Shown: positions 9,910-19,894, counted from the stretch's first letter. The stretch is DNA of 64,000 nt from Schaalia odontolytica (GCF_009730335.1 NZ_CP046315.1:1178001-1242000); one strand, 5' to 3'. Numbers and translations are program-made. Notes: generated by a model not told the origin, from the letters alone.

Positions 9910-10167
9910 ATGGCACATAAGAAGGGCCTTGGTTCCTCCCGTAACGGTCGCGACTCGAACGCGCAGCGCCTCGGCGTGAAGCGCTACGGCGGCCAGCTGG
10001 TCAACGCTGGTGAGATCCTCGTTCGTCAGCGCGGCACCCACTTCCACCCTGGCGACGGCGTTGGCCGTGGCAAGGATGACACCCTGTTCGCCCTGCGCGC
10101 CGGTGCGGTTGAGTTCGGCCGCAAGCGCGATCGCAAGGTCGTCAGCGTTTCGCCGGTCTCTGCCTGA
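9910..10167 (+). CDS. rpmA: 50S ribosomal protein bL27
   Basis: Ribosomal protein whose N-terminus reaches the peptidyl-transferase centre. The product has 85 residues beginning [17 protein letters not shown] and containing LGVKRYGGQ and [11 protein letters not shown], all hallmarks. There is no N-terminal pre-sequence of the kind that is cleaved in Firmicutes. Co-transcribed with rplU; a clear hairpin follows. Confidence 0.98.
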   Translation: MAHKKGLGSSRNGRDSNAQRLGVKRYGGQLVNAGEILVRQRGTHFHPGDGVGRGKDDTLFALRAGAVEFGRKRDRKVVSVSPVSA

Positions 10168-10179
10168 GACCGCGCGCAT

Positions 10180-10212
10180 AAAGGGCGTCCGGCGTTGCCG
10201 GGCGCCCTTTTG
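10180..10212 (+). terminator. Rho-independent terminator after rpmA
   Basis: Stem 10180-10193 with 10197-10210 and a 3-nt loop (gtt); the right arm ends in TTTT. It sits 13 bp after the rpmA stop and 31 bp before obg, so obg is probably read partly by read-through or from its own promoter. Confidence 0.8.
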
Positions 10213-10242
10213 AACATTCATTTTCAGTCGTCAGGAGCAACA

Positions 10243-11766
10243 GTGGCAGACTTCGTGGATCGCGTGACTCTGCATGCGATGGGTGGCAACGGCGGTAACG
10301 GCGTTGCCTCGATTAAGCGTGAAAAGTTCAAGCCGCTGGCCGGCCCTGACGGCGGAGACGGCGGCAATGGCGGCTCGGTCATCCTGGAGGTGAGCGAGCA
10401 GGAGACCACGCTTCTGAACTACCACCGCAGCCCGCATCGTCGTGCGGATAATGGTACGCCCGGCATGGGTGACTTCCGTCAGGGTAAGACCGGCGCGGAC
10501 ATCATCCTGCCGGTTCCCGAGGGAACTGTCGTCAAGTCGATGTCGGGTGAACTGCTCGCTGACCTAACGGGTGCGGGCGCCCGTTACGTGGTCGCCGAAG
10601 GTGGTCGCGGTGGCCTGGGCAACGCTGCGCTGGCGTCGAAGGCCCGTAAGGCCCCCGGCTTCGCCCTGCTGGGCGAGCCCGGCGAGGAGCGCGACGTCAT
10701 CCTTGAGCTGAAGTCCGTCGCGGACGTGGCTCTCGTTGGCTTCCCGTCGGCGGGTAAGTCCTCGCTGATTGCGGCCCTGAGCTCGGCGCGCCCGAAGATC
10801 GCCGATTACCCCTTTACGACGCTGGTCCCGAACCTGGGCGTCGTGTCGGCTGGCGATACGCGCTACACGGTGGCCGACGTTCCCGGCCTGATCCCCGGTG
10901 CCTCCCAGGGACGAGGCCTCGGCCTCGACTTCCTGCGCCACATCGAGCGTTGCGCGGTTATCGTGCACGTGCTTGACACCGCCGCCTTCGAGACCGATCG
11001 CGAGCCGGTTGAGGACCTGCGCATCATCGAGGCGGAGCTGGAGGCCTACCAGGGCGACCTGACGCAGGTCGAGGGCTACGTGCCGATTATGGAGCGTCCC
11101 CGCGTCATCGTTTTGAACAAGATCGACATCCCGGACGGTCGTGATCTTGCCGAGATCACGCGCCCGGACCTGGAGTCTTTCGGCTGGCCCGTCCTTGAGG
11201 TGTCAGCCGTGTCCCACGAGGGCCTCAAGGAGCTGTCTTTTGCTCTGGCCGGCATCGTCGAGGCGGAGCGCGCGAAGCGTCCCGCCCTCGAGGCCGCCCG
11301 TCCCGTTATCCGTCCGAAGGCGGTCGGGCGCAGCGTGGAGATCACGGTGCGCAAGACTCGTAAGGACGGCGAGGAAGTCTTCCAGGTGCGCGGCGACAAG
11401 CCGGAGCGCTGGGTGCGTCAGACTGACTTCGCTAACGACGAGGCCGTGGGCTACCTGGCGGATCGCCTGAACGCCGCGGGTGTTGAGGACGAGCTGATGA
11501 AGGCTGGCGCGGTCGCCGGCGACACCGTCGTGATCGGCGACCTGGACGGAGGCGTCGTCTTCGACTGGGAGCCGACCCTGACGACCGGACCGGAGCTGCT
11601 GGGTTCGCGAGGTACCGACCTGCGACTGGATCAGAACGCGCGTCCGAGCCGTAAGGAACGTCGCGAGGTGTATCACCAGGTCATGGATGCCAAGACCGCT
11701 GCCCGCGACGAGCTGTGGACGGAGCGCCAGGCCGGACACTGGACCGATGCGTCGGATCAGTCATGA
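10243..11766 (+). CDS. obg: Obg family GTPase
   Basis: Essential ribosome-associated GTPase involved in 50S maturation and stress control. The GTG at 10243 ([11 protein letters not shown]) follows AGGAG; 507 residues, longer than the minimal Obg because of a C-terminal OCT domain. Order: glycine-rich Obg fold (about 1-160, with [16 protein letters not shown] and GGRGGLGN), then the G domain with G1 [10 protein letters not shown]3 [10 protein letters not shown] and G4 NKID, then the OCT domain around 330-430 ([17 protein letters not shown]). The stop overlaps the proB start as ATGA. Confidence 0.97.
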   Translation: MADFVDRVTLHAMGGNGGNGVASIKREKFKPLAGPDGGDGGNGGSVILEVSEQETTLLNYHRSPHRRADNGTPGMGDFRQGKTGADIILPVPEGTVVKSMSGELLADLTGAGARYVVAEGGRGGLGNAALASKARKAPGFALLGEPGEERDVILELKSVADVALVGFPSAGKSSLIAALSSARPKIADYPFTTLVPNLGVVSAGDTRYTVADVPGLIPGASQGRGLGLDFLRHIERCAVIVHVLDTAAFETDREPVEDLRIIEAELEAYQGDLTQVEGYVPIMERPRVIVLNKIDIPDGRDLAEITRPDLESFGWPVLEVSAVSHEGLKELSFALAGIVEAERAKRPALEAARPVIRPKAVGRSVEITVRKTRKDGEEVFQVRGDKPERWVRQTDFANDEAVGYLADRLNAAGVEDELMKAGAVAGDTVVIGDLDGGVVFDWEPTLTTGPELLGSRGTDLRLDQNARPSRKERREVYHQVMDAKTAARDELWTERQAGHWTDASDQS

Positions 11767-12890
11767 GCGGAGTGTCCGCGGCTTCTCGCATCGTCGTCAA
11801 GATCGGCTCGTCGTCGCTCTCCCGCGAGGACGGCGGCCTGGATCTGAATCGTATTGACTCGGTTGCGCGCCTTGTGGCGCGCTGGCGCGGGGCGGACCGC
11901 GAGGTCGTCATCGTGTCGTCGGGCGCGGTTGCGGCGGGCCTTGATCCGCTTGGCTTCACCTCGAAACCGAAGGACCTGCCGAGCGTGCAGGCCGCTGCCG
12001 CGATGGGCCAGGGGCTTCTGATGGCGCGGTGGACGGCCGCCTTCCAGGCGCATCACCTCGATGCCGCCCAGGTGCTGCTGACCACGGACGACGTTATGCG
12101 CCGCGATCACTATACGAACGTGCGCGCCTCGCTGACGCGACTCCTCGGCCTCGGCGTTGTCCCGATTCTCAACGAAAACGACGCGGTGACCACCCGCGAG
12201 CTGCGTTTCGGCGACAATGATCGCCTTGCCGCGCTCATCGCCCAGATGATCAAGGCCGACGCCCTCGTGCTGCTGACTGACGTGGACGGCCTCTACACCG
12301 CTCCTCCGGACCACCCGGGCTCGAAGCTGATCGAACGGGTCGAGAGCGCGGACGACCTCATGAGCGTGCTCGTGACCGGCGCTGGCTCTCGCGTGGGCAC
12401 GGGCGGCATGGCGACGAAGGTGCAGGCCGCCATGCTGGCGTCCACCAGCGGCATTGGCGTGCAGCTGGCATCCGCGGATGCTCTGGAGTCGGTGCTTGCG
12501 GGCAAGAACGTTGGTACGTGGTTCGAGCCGTCGCGGGAGCGTCCGGCCTCGCGGCGCCTGTGGATCGCCCACGTGGCCCCGTCGCGCGGCGAAATCATCG
12601 TCGACGAGGGCGCAGCCCAGGCGATCACGGTCGGCAAGAAGTCTCTGCTGGTCGCAGGTGTACGTTCCGTGCTCGGCCACTTCGAGGCCGGTGACGTCGT
12701 CGACGTGGCTTCCCCGACGGGACTGGTCGCCCGCGGTGTGTCGGGATACGACTCCGACACGCTGGCCGAGATCGCCGGATCGGGCACCGCGGAACTGCAA
12801 GCCGCGGGTCATGAGCACCCCAGGCCGGCCATCCACCGCGATGACCTGGCGGTGTTGGGCGACGCATTTTCTGCGCTGAGCGCTGACTGA
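11763..12890 (+). CDS. proB: Glutamate 5-kinase
   Basis: First enzyme of proline biosynthesis: phosphorylates glutamate to glutamyl 5-phosphate, usually under proline feedback. The ATG at 11763 overlaps the obg stop and gives 375 residues. N-terminal amino-acid-kinase fold with [24 protein letters not shown] and [12 protein letters not shown]; a C-terminal PUA domain from about 285 ([13 protein letters not shown] onwards). proA follows immediately, and nothing suggests loss of function. Confidence 0.97.
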   Translation: MSGVSAASRIVVKIGSSSLSREDGGLDLNRIDSVARLVARWRGADREVVIVSSGAVAAGLDPLGFTSKPKDLPSVQAAAAMGQGLLMARWTAAFQAHHLDAAQVLLTTDDVMRRDHYTNVRASLTRLLGLGVVPILNENDAVTTRELRFGDNDRLAALIAQMIKADALVLLTDVDGLYTAPPDHPGSKLIERVESADDLMSVLVTGAGSRVGTGGMATKVQAAMLASTSGIGVQLASADALESVLAGKNVGTWFEPSRERPASRRLWIAHVAPSRGEIIVDEGAAQAITVGKKSLLVAGVRSVLGHFEAGDVVDVASPTGLVARGVSGYDSDTLAEIAGSGTAELQAAGHEHPRPAIHRDDLAVLGDAFSALSAD

Positions 12891-12896
12891 CGCGGC

Positions 12897-12927
12897 TTGA
12901 CAGGCTCTCGTGTGCCATGATGGCCCG
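12897..12927 (+). promoter_or_regulatory. Candidate internal promoter for a leaderless proA mRNA
   Basis: TGCCATGAT at 12913-12921 resembles an extended -10 element and ends 6 nt before the preferred GTG of proA at 12928, so the transcript could begin at the start codon. TTGACA at 12897-12902 lies upstream, but only 13 nt from the hexamer, so it is probably not the matching -35. No ribosome-binding site precedes the GTG. Confidence 0.4.
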
Positions 12928-14208
12928 GTGGATACTGCTGCAGATATTTCCCAGGTGACGGATGCTGCTCGCGCTGCGGCGCGAGTGCTCGCGAACGCGA
13001 CGACCCAGGTAAAAAACCGCGGTCTCGAGGCGATTGCGGCTGCGCTCATTGATCGCAGTGACCAGATCCTGGCCGCTAATGCTGAAGATGTCGCCCGCGG
13101 CCGTGCGGAGCAGATGAGCGAGGGCCTGCTGGATCGCCTCGCTCTGACCCCCGATCGTATTCGTGGAATCGCCGAGGCCGTCCGCGAGATCGCGGGTCTG
13201 CCTGACCCGATCGGTCAGGTCGTGCGTGGAATGCGCACCGATATTGGCCTGCGCGTGACGCAGGAGCGCGTCCCCCTGGGCGTTATCGGCATCATCTACG
13301 AGGCCCGCCCCAACGTGACGATCGACGCTGCCTCGCTTGCTCTGAAGGCCGGCAACGCGGTCGTACTGCGCGGTGGAAGCGCCGCGCAGTCCTCGAATCG
13401 CGTCCTCATCGAGGTGTGCCGCGATGCGCTGACCTCCGTCGGCCTGCCCGCCGATGCGATCACCACGGTGGATCCGTGGGGTCGCGCGGGTGCCCGAGCA
13501 ATGATGCGCGCGCGTGGAGCGATCGATGCGCTGATTCCGCGAGGGGGAGCGGGGCTGATCAATGCCGTCGTCGAAGAGTCGCGGGTTCCGGTTATTGAGA
13601 CGGGCACGGGCAACTGTCACGTGTACGTGGATGCCTCCGCCGACCTGGAGGCCGCTGAGGCCATCATCATGAACGCGAAGACGCAGCGCGTGGGCGTCTG
13701 CAACGCGGCGGAGACTCTGCTCGTGCACGCCGACGTCGCCGAGCGTTTCCTCGTCGCCGCCGTCACCCGTCTGACGACGGCGGGCGTGACGATCCACGCG
13801 GACGAGGCTACACGGACCGTCGTCGATGGCCAGCCTTCGATCGATGCTGAGATGATCGTCGACGCGACCGAGGCCGACTGGGAGACCGAGTACCTCTCGA
13901 TGGACCTGGCTGTGCGCGTCGTCGCCGATGTTGACGAGGCGATTGAGCATATTCGCCGCTATTCCTCGGGGCATACGGAGGGCATCGTGGCATCCGACGT
14001 GGCCGTCGTGCGCGCGTTCCGATCGGGCATTGATGCCGCTGCTATTGCCGTGAATGCTTCGACGCGTTTCACGGACGGTGGTCAGCTGGGTCTGGGCGCC
14101 GAAGTGGGTATCTCGACGCAGAAGCTCCACGCGCGCGGCCCGATGGGCCTCGCGGAGCTGACGACGACCACGTGGATCTACGAGGGAGAAGGAACGATCC
14201 GCCCGTGA
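12928..14208 (+). CDS. proA: Gamma-glutamyl phosphate reductase
   Basis: Second step of proline synthesis: NADPH-dependent reduction of glutamyl 5-phosphate to the semialdehyde. An aldehyde-dehydrogenase-fold protein of 426 residues from GTG 12928; GTG 12910 is an alternative six codons upstream. Motifs include [40 protein letters not shown] and the catalytic-cysteine region [14 protein letters not shown]. It follows proB by 37 bp and overlaps the next start (GTGA). Confidence 0.97.
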   Translation: MDTAADISQVTDAARAAARVLANATTQVKNRGLEAIAAALIDRSDQILAANAEDVARGRAEQMSEGLLDRLALTPDRIRGIAEAVREIAGLPDPIGQVVRGMRTDIGLRVTQERVPLGVIGIIYEARPNVTIDAASLALKAGNAVVLRGGSAAQSSNRVLIEVCRDALTSVGLPADAITTVDPWGRAGARAMMRARGAIDALIPRGGAGLINAVVEESRVPVIETGTGNCHVYVDASADLEAAEAIIMNAKTQRVGVCNAAETLLVHADVAERFLVAAVTRLTTAGVTIHADEATRTVVDGQPSIDAEMIVDATEADWETEYLSMDLAVRVVADVDEAIEHIRRYSSGHTEGIVASDVAVVRAFRSGIDAAAIAVNASTRFTDGGQLGLGAEVGISTQKLHARGPMGLAELTTTTWIYEGEGTIRP

Positions 14209-14915
14209 GCACGCAGGATAACCACGCGGAGCAGGCCTCCGACGAGTCCGCGATCGAAAAGACCACTGAGGCCACGGCGGGGGCGACCGCGGCCCCGGCC
14301 TCGCCCCAGCATCCCCCGCGCGCGATGCGTCGGCGCCGCGCGATCGGCATCATGGGCGGCACATTCGATCCGATCCACCACGGCCACCTCGTCGCGGCCT
14401 CGGAGGTCATGGACGTCTACGGCCTCGACCAGGTCGTCTTCGTCCCGGCGGCCATGCAGCCCTTCAAGGCGGATCGACGCGTGACCTCGGCGGAGCACCG
14501 CTACCTGATGACGGTCGTCGCAACCGCCTCGAACCCTCGTTTTGCCGTGTCTCGCGTGGATATTGACCGCGGTGGGACGACCTACACGATCGATACGCTG
14601 GCGGACCTATCGCGCGAATACCCGGACTCGGATTTCTACTTCATCACGGGTGCCGACGCGCTGGCACAGATCGCGCAGTGGAAGGACGCCGATAAGCTCT
14701 TTGAGCAGGCGCACTTTATCGGCGTGACGCGCCCCGGGCACAACCTGTCGGATCCTGGATTGCCGCACGAGTCCGTGTCGCTGCTGGAGGTCCCCGCCAT
14801 GGCGATCTCTTCGACGGACTGCCGTACGCGCGTCGAAGAGGGGAAGCCGGTGTGGTATCTGGTGCCCGACGGCGTCGTCCAATACATCAACAAATACGGC
14901 CTGTACCGGTCCTAA
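14205..14915 (+). CDS. nadD: Nicotinate-nucleotide adenylyltransferase
   Basis: Joins nicotinate mononucleotide with ATP to make deamido-NAD. The GTG at 14205 overlaps the proA stop and gives 236 residues. The nucleotidyltransferase motif [15 protein letters not shown] appears only after an N-terminal Ala/Thr/Glu-rich extension of about 45 residues. [10 protein letters not shown] near the C-terminus is the second motif (ISSTxxR). An internal ATG at 14325, just before the core, could be the true start; the coupling with proA favours the longer form. It is followed by rsfS, the usual neighbour. Confidence 0.94.
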   Translation: MSTQDNHAEQASDESAIEKTTEATAGATAAPASPQHPPRAMRRRRAIGIMGGTFDPIHHGHLVAASEVMDVYGLDQVVFVPAAMQPFKADRRVTSAEHRYLMTVVATASNPRFAVSRVDIDRGGTTYTIDTLADLSREYPDSDFYFITGADALAQIAQWKDADKLFEQAHFIGVTRPGHNLSDPGLPHESVSLLEVPAMAISSTDCRTRVEEGKPVWYLVPDGVVQYINKYGLYRS

Positions 14916-14928
14916 CCCAAGGAGAAAC

Positions 14929-15354
14929 GTGAGCCTTCCCGACGCTACCGCAGAACTGGCGAGCCTGGTTGCTCGCGCCGCGCACGACCGCGGCGGTATC
15001 AACCCGGTGCTTGTTGACGTGACCAGCAAGCTCGCCCTGGCTGACGCATTCGTGGTTGTTTCGGCGCCGACGGACCGTCAGGTGCGCGCCATCGCCGAGG
15101 ACATCATGGATCGTATCTGGGCCGAGCAGCAGCGCCGCCCCGCCCACATCGAGGGGCGTGCGGAGGGCACGTGGGTCCTCCTGGACTACTCGGATCTGCT
15201 CGTTCACGTCCTGTCCGAGGAAGAGCGCGAGTACTACGCTCTCGAGCGCCTGTGGGGCGACTGCCCGGCCGTGCCGATCGACGTCGACATCGACGAGGCC
15301 CGCGCCGCTGCCGCTGAGCGTGCTGCCGCGCACGGTGTGGAGAGTGCGCAGTGA
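14929..15354 (+). CDS. rsfS: Ribosomal silencing factor RsfS
   Basis: Binds ribosomal protein uL14 and blocks subunit joining in starvation. The GTG at 14929 follows AAGGAGA; 141 residues. Family features seen are DVTSKLALADAFVVVSAPTDRQVRAIAEDI, WVLLDYSDLLVHVLSEEEREYYALERLWGD and a long acidic/alanine C-terminal tail. The nadD-rsfS-phosphatase order is common in actinobacteria. Its stop overlaps the next start (GTGA). Confidence 0.96.
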   Translation: MSLPDATAELASLVARAAHDRGGINPVLVDVTSKLALADAFVVVSAPTDRQVRAIAEDIMDRIWAEQQRRPAHIEGRAEGTWVLLDYSDLLVHVLSEEEREYYALERLWGDCPAVPIDVDIDEARAAAAERAAAHGVESAQ

Positions 15355-16085
15355 GCGCCTCGCGGATCGTTCTGCTGCGCCACGGCCAAACGGATTTCAA
15401 CCTGGCGCGGCGCTTTCAGGGGCGTATCGATCAACCCTTGAACGAGGCCGGACGGTCCCAGGCGGCGGGTGCCGCCGGCGTGCTGGTGAGCCGCCTGTGC
15501 GAGCCGAGCGCCGAGGTTGGCATGATTGCCGCCGAAGATGGGCGCAGCTACGACGACGGGGGAGTGCGTATCGTGAGCTCGCCCCTGGGGCGCGCGGTGG
15601 ATACCGCGAGGATCATCGCACGCGTCTTCGACATCGCTGGATATCCCTGCGAGGGGCCGGGACTCGATGAGCGGCTCACGGAGCGCTTCTACGGGAGCTT
15701 TGAGGGCAAGACCTACGAGGAGATCGCCGCCGAGCAGCCCCAGGCCTACGCGCAGTATCGCGCGCAGGGGGAGTGTGACCTCGCTGAGGTGGAACGCTCC
15801 GAGGTTGTGGGTGAGCGCGTTCGCGATGCCGTCTTGGAAGCGGCACGGGCGTGCCGAGGGGACCAGTCTCTGATCGTCGTTTCGCATGGCTCCGCGATCG
15901 CGCGTGGCATCGTGTCGCTGCTGGGCCTGGATCCGGCGGTCTTCAATGGGCTGCGCGGCGTCGATAACTGCCACTGGTCGGAGCTCGTGCCTGTCGGGAT
16001 GTCGACCTCTAAGAGCGCGGCGATCAGCGGGTGGCGCCTGGCGTCGCACAACATCGGCTCTCGTGAGGACATTTTGGGGGCGTGA
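15351..16085 (+). CDS. Histidine phosphatase family protein (phosphoglycerate mutase-like)
   Basis: Two-histidine phosphatase of the phosphoglycerate mutase superfamily; 244 residues from GTG 15351. The catalytic LLRHGQT is near residues 8-14, the acid-base region ERFYGSFEGKTYEEI is mid-protein and the second histidine is in VSHGSAIARG. Family members in this spot after rsfS are often annotated as glucosyl-3-phosphoglycerate or broad phosphatases, so substrate is not assignable from sequence. Translationally coupled to rsfS. The operon probably ends here, because the tRNA gene downstream has its own promoter-like sequence. Confidence 0.85.
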   Translation: MSASRIVLLRHGQTDFNLARRFQGRIDQPLNEAGRSQAAGAAGVLVSRLCEPSAEVGMIAAEDGRSYDDGGVRIVSSPLGRAVDTARIIARVFDIAGYPCEGPGLDERLTERFYGSFEGKTYEEIAAEQPQAYAQYRAQGECDLAEVERSEVVGERVRDAVLEAARACRGDQSLIVVSHGSAIARGIVSLLGLDPAVFNGLRGVDNCHWSELVPVGMSTSKSAAISGWRLASHNIGSREDILGA

Positions 16086-16192
16086 TGGCTCTCCGGCCCC
16101 TCGTTACCGCCGAATATCATGGTTACTGAGCGTTGTGACGAGGGGCACTCGATTGGATTTGCGTCATTCTCGAAAGGTTCGCTATTATTTAT

Positions 16193-16198
16193 CAGGTC
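16193..16198 (+). promoter_or_regulatory. Candidate -10 element for tRNA-Ala
   Basis: TATTAT at 16193-16198 lies 24 bp before the mature tRNA 5' end, in an AT-rich patch inside an otherwise GC-rich stretch. No good -35 hexamer stands at 17 bp, so the call is tentative. Confidence 0.35.
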
Positions 16199-16221
16199 GC
16201 CAGGGCGACGAACTAAATAAC

Positions 16222-16294
16222 GGGGCTATGGCGCAGTTGGTAGCGCGCTTCCATGGCATGGAAGAGGTCGGGGGTTCGAATCCCCCTAGCTCCA
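16222..16294 (+). tRNA. tRNA-Ala, anticodon GGC
   Basis: A 73-nt cloverleaf reads cleanly. The acceptor stem 16222-16228 pairs with 16287-16293 and contains the G3-U70 wobble that identifies alanine tRNAs. The anticodon stem CTTCC/GGAAG encloses the loop ATGGCAT with anticodon GGC, reading GCC. The T-arm is GGGGGTTCGAATCCCCC. The discriminator base is A; CCA is not encoded, as is usual in actinobacteria. A rho-independent terminator follows 10 bp later. Confidence 0.98.
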
Positions 16295-16304
16295 CAGAAA
16301 ACTT

Positions 16305-16334
16305 CGACATCCGGTTTCGGGTGTCGATTTTTTT
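16305..16334 (+). terminator. Rho-independent terminator after tRNA-Ala
   Basis: A 9-bp stem (16305-16313 with 16318-16326), GTTT loop, followed by A and a run of seven Ts. A textbook intrinsic terminator. Confidence 0.92.
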
Positions 16335-16560
16335 ATTGCTTGAGCAGTGGTTGTGCTTGTGGTTGCCGCTTGGTCAGTTGTTTTGTCCGAAATATAATGT
16401 TTCGGTATCGGCATGCGGGATGCTCAAAACCTGTCAAACTGAGAAAGCGTCGAAAATAGGTGGATTTATCTGTAATGACTTACTGAAAAAACCTTGAAGA
16501 ATGCCGGACCGCATGGAAAGATTTACCTGTTCTTGTTCCATTGTGTTAGGCCGGTAGTCA

Positions 16561-18486
16561 ATGTCGTTCCAGCTCACTCGTACGCACACGTCCGTGGTCC
16601 TCGCTGCAACCACGATCGCAGCTGCCCTCGTCGTCATCCCCACCCTCGCTGAGGGAAACGCGACGACCAGCGACGCGTTCTGCAACGCCCTGTCGGGGGC
16701 GGAAGGTCGCATCGCCGCTGAATACAATCCGCTTCTGGCGAGCTATGCCGCCGCAGCTGCGGGTAACTCTGCGACTCCCGCCCTGGACCCCGCCCATGAG
16801 TCCGAGCTGCGAGCTGCCCTCGCCGATGCGCAGGCTGCACTCGAGGCTGCGCAGCAGAGTGCCCTTGAGCCCGCAACGTCTGCCGGTGAGGCTGCGTCTG
16901 CAGCGGATACTGCGAGCCGTGGCCTCGACTGGGTCGACTGGTCCCAGGTCGACGACGCCACCCAGGCGCGCATCATCGAGGCTCTCGTCATTCAGAAGAT
17001 GAACGCCTACCGAGCCAACGCTGGCCTGCCCGAGCTGGTTGTCTCCGATACGGTGACCACCGACGCTCGCGCGTGGAGCAAGCACATGTCGGACAGTGAT
17101 GACTTCAACCACGACCCGGACTACAAGTACTTCGGCGCGGGCAAGCTCGATGGCGGTGACACGACCTATGCCGGTGAGAACATCGCCTACAACCATCGAG
17201 AGAACTTCGGCGACAAGTGGGGTGCCTATGGCACCTCCAAGAATCCGATGCAGGCTGCGGACGCACTCTTCGATCAGTGGAAGAACTCCTCTGGCCACGA
17301 TAAGAACATGCTGGCCCAGAACAACGTTGTTGGCGTCGGCGTGCATATCGCGAAGCACGGTAACTTCACGCGTATCTACGGCACTCAGAAGTTCTACGCT
17401 GTCACCGGCGGCTCGCCCAACGTGTCGCGCTTCCACACGACTGGCGATACTGCGTCCGCGTACGGCTTCGACGGTGCCGCTTTCAACACCGACAACACCA
17501 ACTACGTCTCCGGCCTCGCGGGTGGCGGCGACGCGCAGCGCGCCAACTCCTGGCAGAACAAGGTGGGTTCCCTTCCCGGTGTCGCCCTCCCCGTTGACGT
17601 GTCGAGCCTCCCCGCAAACGCTGGATCTGCTGCGCCCGCGACCTCGACGCCCGCACCCGCCGACACCGCACCCTCCGCTGAGCGTCAGCAGGCCGTGATC
17701 GACACGCAGGCATCTGTCAACGCCGCTCAGGCTGCTCTGGACGAGTATCTGGCCTCGGCTGAGGAAAGGAAGCCCGTCACATCTCTCGTGGATATCGACG
17801 CTGAGCTTGATCGTGTCGCGGAGTCCATTGCATCCCAGACCGCCGTGCGCCCCGAAAAGGATGGTGGCGTCACGCTGCAGGGTGGCGAGAACGCTGGCCG
17901 CTACTTGACCGCCACCGAGTATCGCGATGCCCTCACGCGTTGCACGACCCTCTCTGTCGAGCAGGATGGCAACAACCTCTCCGTGGGTGACGGGGTAGAT
18001 TCGACGCCGGATCAGCAGGCCCCGTCGGATGAGACACCCGCGCTTGCGAACGGCGATGAGAACCCCTCCGTGGGCCAGGAGCCCGGTCAGACGCCCGCTC
18101 CTTCCGTTCCGTCTGCTGCCCCCTCCGCTCCCGCAAACGGTGGTGGCGACCCGGCTTCGGAGCCCTCAGCTCCCGCCAACGGTGATGGCAACCCGTCTGT
18201 CACGCCTTCCGCCCCCGCGAACGGTGATGCCACCCCGGCTGCACCTGAGACGAGCACTCCCGCCGACGATCAGGGCGCGGTGACCGCTCGCCTCGACATC
18301 ACCCCGAGTGCTGATCCGACGCAGGCATCCGTCCCCGCAGCCCAGGATGCTTCCACCCCGACGCAGGCGCGCGCTGATGCCCTCGCAGCGACCGGTGCGT
18401 CCTCCGTGTGGGTGGGCGTGGGAGCCGTCGCGGTTCTGGTCGCTGGAGCCGGTGCGGTTGTCGCATCGCGTCGAGCCAAACGCTGA
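16561..18486 (+). CDS. Secreted CAP-domain (SCP/PR-1-like) surface protein with LAATG sorting signal
   Basis: 641 residues from ATG 16561. The N-terminus has a positively charged start then a hydrophobic stretch (VVLAATTIAAALVVI), a likely signal peptide. Residues about 140-290 form a CAP domain: a KMNAYRANAGLPELV-type opening, HMSDSDDFNH, GENIAYNH and a late VGVGVHI strand. An Ala-rich linker and repeated SAPANGDG/DGNP units follow, then LAATG, a hydrophobic helix and RRAKR. LAxTG is the class E sortase signal in actinobacteria, so wall anchoring is inferred. CAP proteins vary in function; no enzymatic role can be assigned. No strong ribosome site is seen before the ATG. Confidence 0.88.
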   Translation: MSFQLTRTHTSVVLAATTIAAALVVIPTLAEGNATTSDAFCNALSGAEGRIAAEYNPLLASYAAAAAGNSATPALDPAHESELRAALADAQAALEAAQQSALEPATSAGEAASAADTASRGLDWVDWSQVDDATQARIIEALVIQKMNAYRANAGLPELVVSDTVTTDARAWSKHMSDSDDFNHDPDYKYFGAGKLDGGDTTYAGENIAYNHRENFGDKWGAYGTSKNPMQAADALFDQWKNSSGHDKNMLAQNNVVGVGVHIAKHGNFTRIYGTQKFYAVTGGSPNVSRFHTTGDTASAYGFDGAAFNTDNTNYVSGLAGGGDAQRANSWQNKVGSLPGVALPVDVSSLPANAGSAAPATSTPAPADTAPSAERQQAVIDTQASVNAAQAALDEYLASAEERKPVTSLVDIDAELDRVAESIASQTAVRPEKDGGVTLQGGENAGRYLTATEYRDALTRCTTLSVEQDGNNLSVGDGVDSTPDQQAPSDETPALANGDENPSVGQEPGQTPAPSVPSAAPSAPANGGGDPASEPSAPANGDGNPSVTPSAPANGDATPAAPETSTPADDQGAVTARLDITPSADPTQASVPAAQDASTPTQARADALAATGASSVWVGVGAVAVLVAGAGAVVASRRAKR

Positions 18487-18499
18487 CGCAACACTCTGA

Positions 18500-18538
18500 A
18501 GCCCCGCCGATGAGTTCGCTCATCGGCGGGGCTTTTTC
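18500..18538 (+). terminator. Rho-independent terminator after the CAP gene
   Basis: A perfect 15-bp stem (18500-18514 with 18519-18533), TTCG tetraloop and a following TTTT tract. Very strong. Confidence 0.95.
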
Positions 18539-18589
18539 GTGCGCATTGATGCCTTTTTGCTGCGACTGGAAACGCGGATGGCGTCTTAT

Positions 18590-18618
18590 TTGGTGCGTCA
18601 TATTACCTTGTGTATAGT
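18590..18618 (+). promoter_or_regulatory. Sigma-A-type promoter of the first wall-binding-repeat gene
   Basis: TTGGTG (18590-18595), a 17-bp spacer and TATAGT (18613-18618) preceded by TG. It stands about 107 bp before the start codon. The promoter of the paralogue downstream (20409-20437) has the same TG-TATANT form, which supports both. Confidence 0.65.
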
Positions 18619-18724
18619 CAGTAAAGGAATGCTGCGAAACTAATGTGCATTCGTCGACAGAGCGTCCCTGTCCCGCTGAAGGGATGTGCGCGCTCACCGT
18701 CTTCTATTCAGAGAGGAATAAGAT

Positions 18725-19894
18725 ATGCGACCCATCAATCTGCGCAGGAGCGTGATGGCGGCCCTTGGTGCTGCCGCCCTCGTTGTTGGTCCGTTGGCTC
18801 CCGCTTATGCCTTCCCAGCCGTCTCGAGCCAAGGCGGTGAGCCTGTGGGCGTCGCCGCCGAGGTCCCGATGGGGGAGCCGGCGGCGGATCCCACCGCTGA
18901 ACCTACCCCGGATCCAGCCCCCACCCCGGAACCAGCCCCCACCCCGGATCCAGCCCCCACCCCGGAACCGGCCCCCGCGCCGAAGCCCTCGTGGAAGATG
19001 GATTCGGTGGGCTGGTGGTACGACCTGGACAATGGGTCGTACGCACGTGATGAAAAGCGTGACATTGATGGGGCAACATACCGATTCAACGGTAGCGGAT
19101 ACATGGTGACCGGATGGTACAACCTCGGGGGAGCGTGGGAGTACTTTGCGCCCTCGGGTGCTCAGGTGCGTGGATGGGCGAACGTGTCGGGAACCTGGTA
19201 CTTCCTGGACCCGCAGAGCGGAGTGATGCGTACTGGCTGGATCACGGTCGATGGCACTTGGTACTACCTGGGTGCCTCTGGTGCGATGGCGACTGGCTGG
19301 CTGAACCAGGGCGGTACCTGGTATTACTTCGGTGCTTCGGGAGCGATGGTGCGCGGATGGAGCGCGATTGGTGGTTCCTGGTACTACTTCAACGAGTCGG
19401 GTGCGATGGTTACCGGCTGGCTCAAGCAGGGAGGCTCCTGGTACTTCCTGAACTCCTCCGGCGCCATGAAGACCGGCTGGCTCAGCCAGGGCGGTATCTG
19501 GTTCTACCTGAACGGCTCGGGCGTCATGGTGAGTGGTTGGAACGCGATCGGTGGCTCCTGGTACTACTTCAATGAGTCCGGCGCGATGGTCACCGGCTGG
19601 CTCAGCCAGGGAGGCTCCTGGTACTACCTGAACGCGTCCGGCGTCATGGTGACAGGTACTCAGTGGATCGGCGGCGAGCGCCACTGGTTCTACGACTCGG
19701 GCGCATGGTGGGGCCTGTACCCGGTCGCCTCGGCAGGCAATGGATCGGGAGGGGCGGATGTCGCAACCGGTAATCGCTACAAGGCAATCTGTCACGATGG
19801 GTCTGAGAGCTTCTCGTCTCCGGGGGCTTCTGACTATCGGGGTATGTGTGCCGGGCACGGAGGAATTGCATACAAGCTTGGGTATGGTTGGTGA
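18725..19894 (+). CDS. Secreted cell-wall-binding-repeat protein with C-terminal DUF3761-like domain
   Basis: 389 residues. The ATG at 18725 follows AGAGAGGAATAAG. Signal peptide (MRPINLRRSVMAALGAAAL, cleavage near AYA). Residues about 45-85 are a PDPAPTPEPAPT repeat linker. From about 95 to 340 there are some ten 20-residue choline/cell-wall-binding repeats of the form TGWLxQGGSWYYLNxSGAMV. The last 45 residues (CHDGS...GMCAGHGGIA) resemble the DUF3761 family: one DGS motif, two cysteines and an HGG. Such repeats bind choline or glucan in other bacteria; the ligand here is unknown. Paralogous to the gene at 20539. No catalytic domain is present, so it is likely an adhesin-like or scaffolding wall protein. 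Confidence 0.87.
   Translation: MRPINLRRSVMAALGAAALVVGPLAPAYAFPAVSSQGGEPVGVAAEVPMGEPAADPTAEPTPDPAPTPEPAPTPDPAPTPEPAPAPKPSWKMDSVGWWYDLDNGSYARDEKRDIDGATYRFNGSGYMVTGWYNLGGAWEYFAPSGAQVRGWANVSGTWYFLDPQSGVMRTGWITVDGTWYYLGASGAMATGWLNQGGTWYYFGASGAMVRGWSAIGGSWYYFNESGAMVTGWLKQGGSWYFLNSSGAMKTGWLSQGGIWFYLNGSGVMVSGWNAIGGSWYYFNESGAMVTGWLSQGGSWYYLNASGVMVTGTQWIGGERHWFYDSGAWWGLYPVASAGNGSGGADVATGNRYKAICHDGSESFSSPGASDYRGMCAGHGGIAYKLGYGW
18906..18970 (+). repeat. In-frame Pro-rich tandem repeat
   Basis: Alternating near-identical units of about 18 nt (accccggatccagccccc / accccggaaccagccccc), encoding PDPAPT and PEPAPT. Such units can expand or contract by slippage without a frameshift, so linker length may vary among strains. 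Confidence 0.85.

Noticed and set aside
12897-12902. TTGACA as the -35 of proA
   Set aside because: Only 13 bp from the likely -10; the extended -10 may not need it. Kept only as a note.
16295-16560. An unidentified small RNA or second tRNA after tRNA-Ala
   Set aside because: Only the terminator hairpin has clear structure; no cloverleaf or conserved T-arm could be found.
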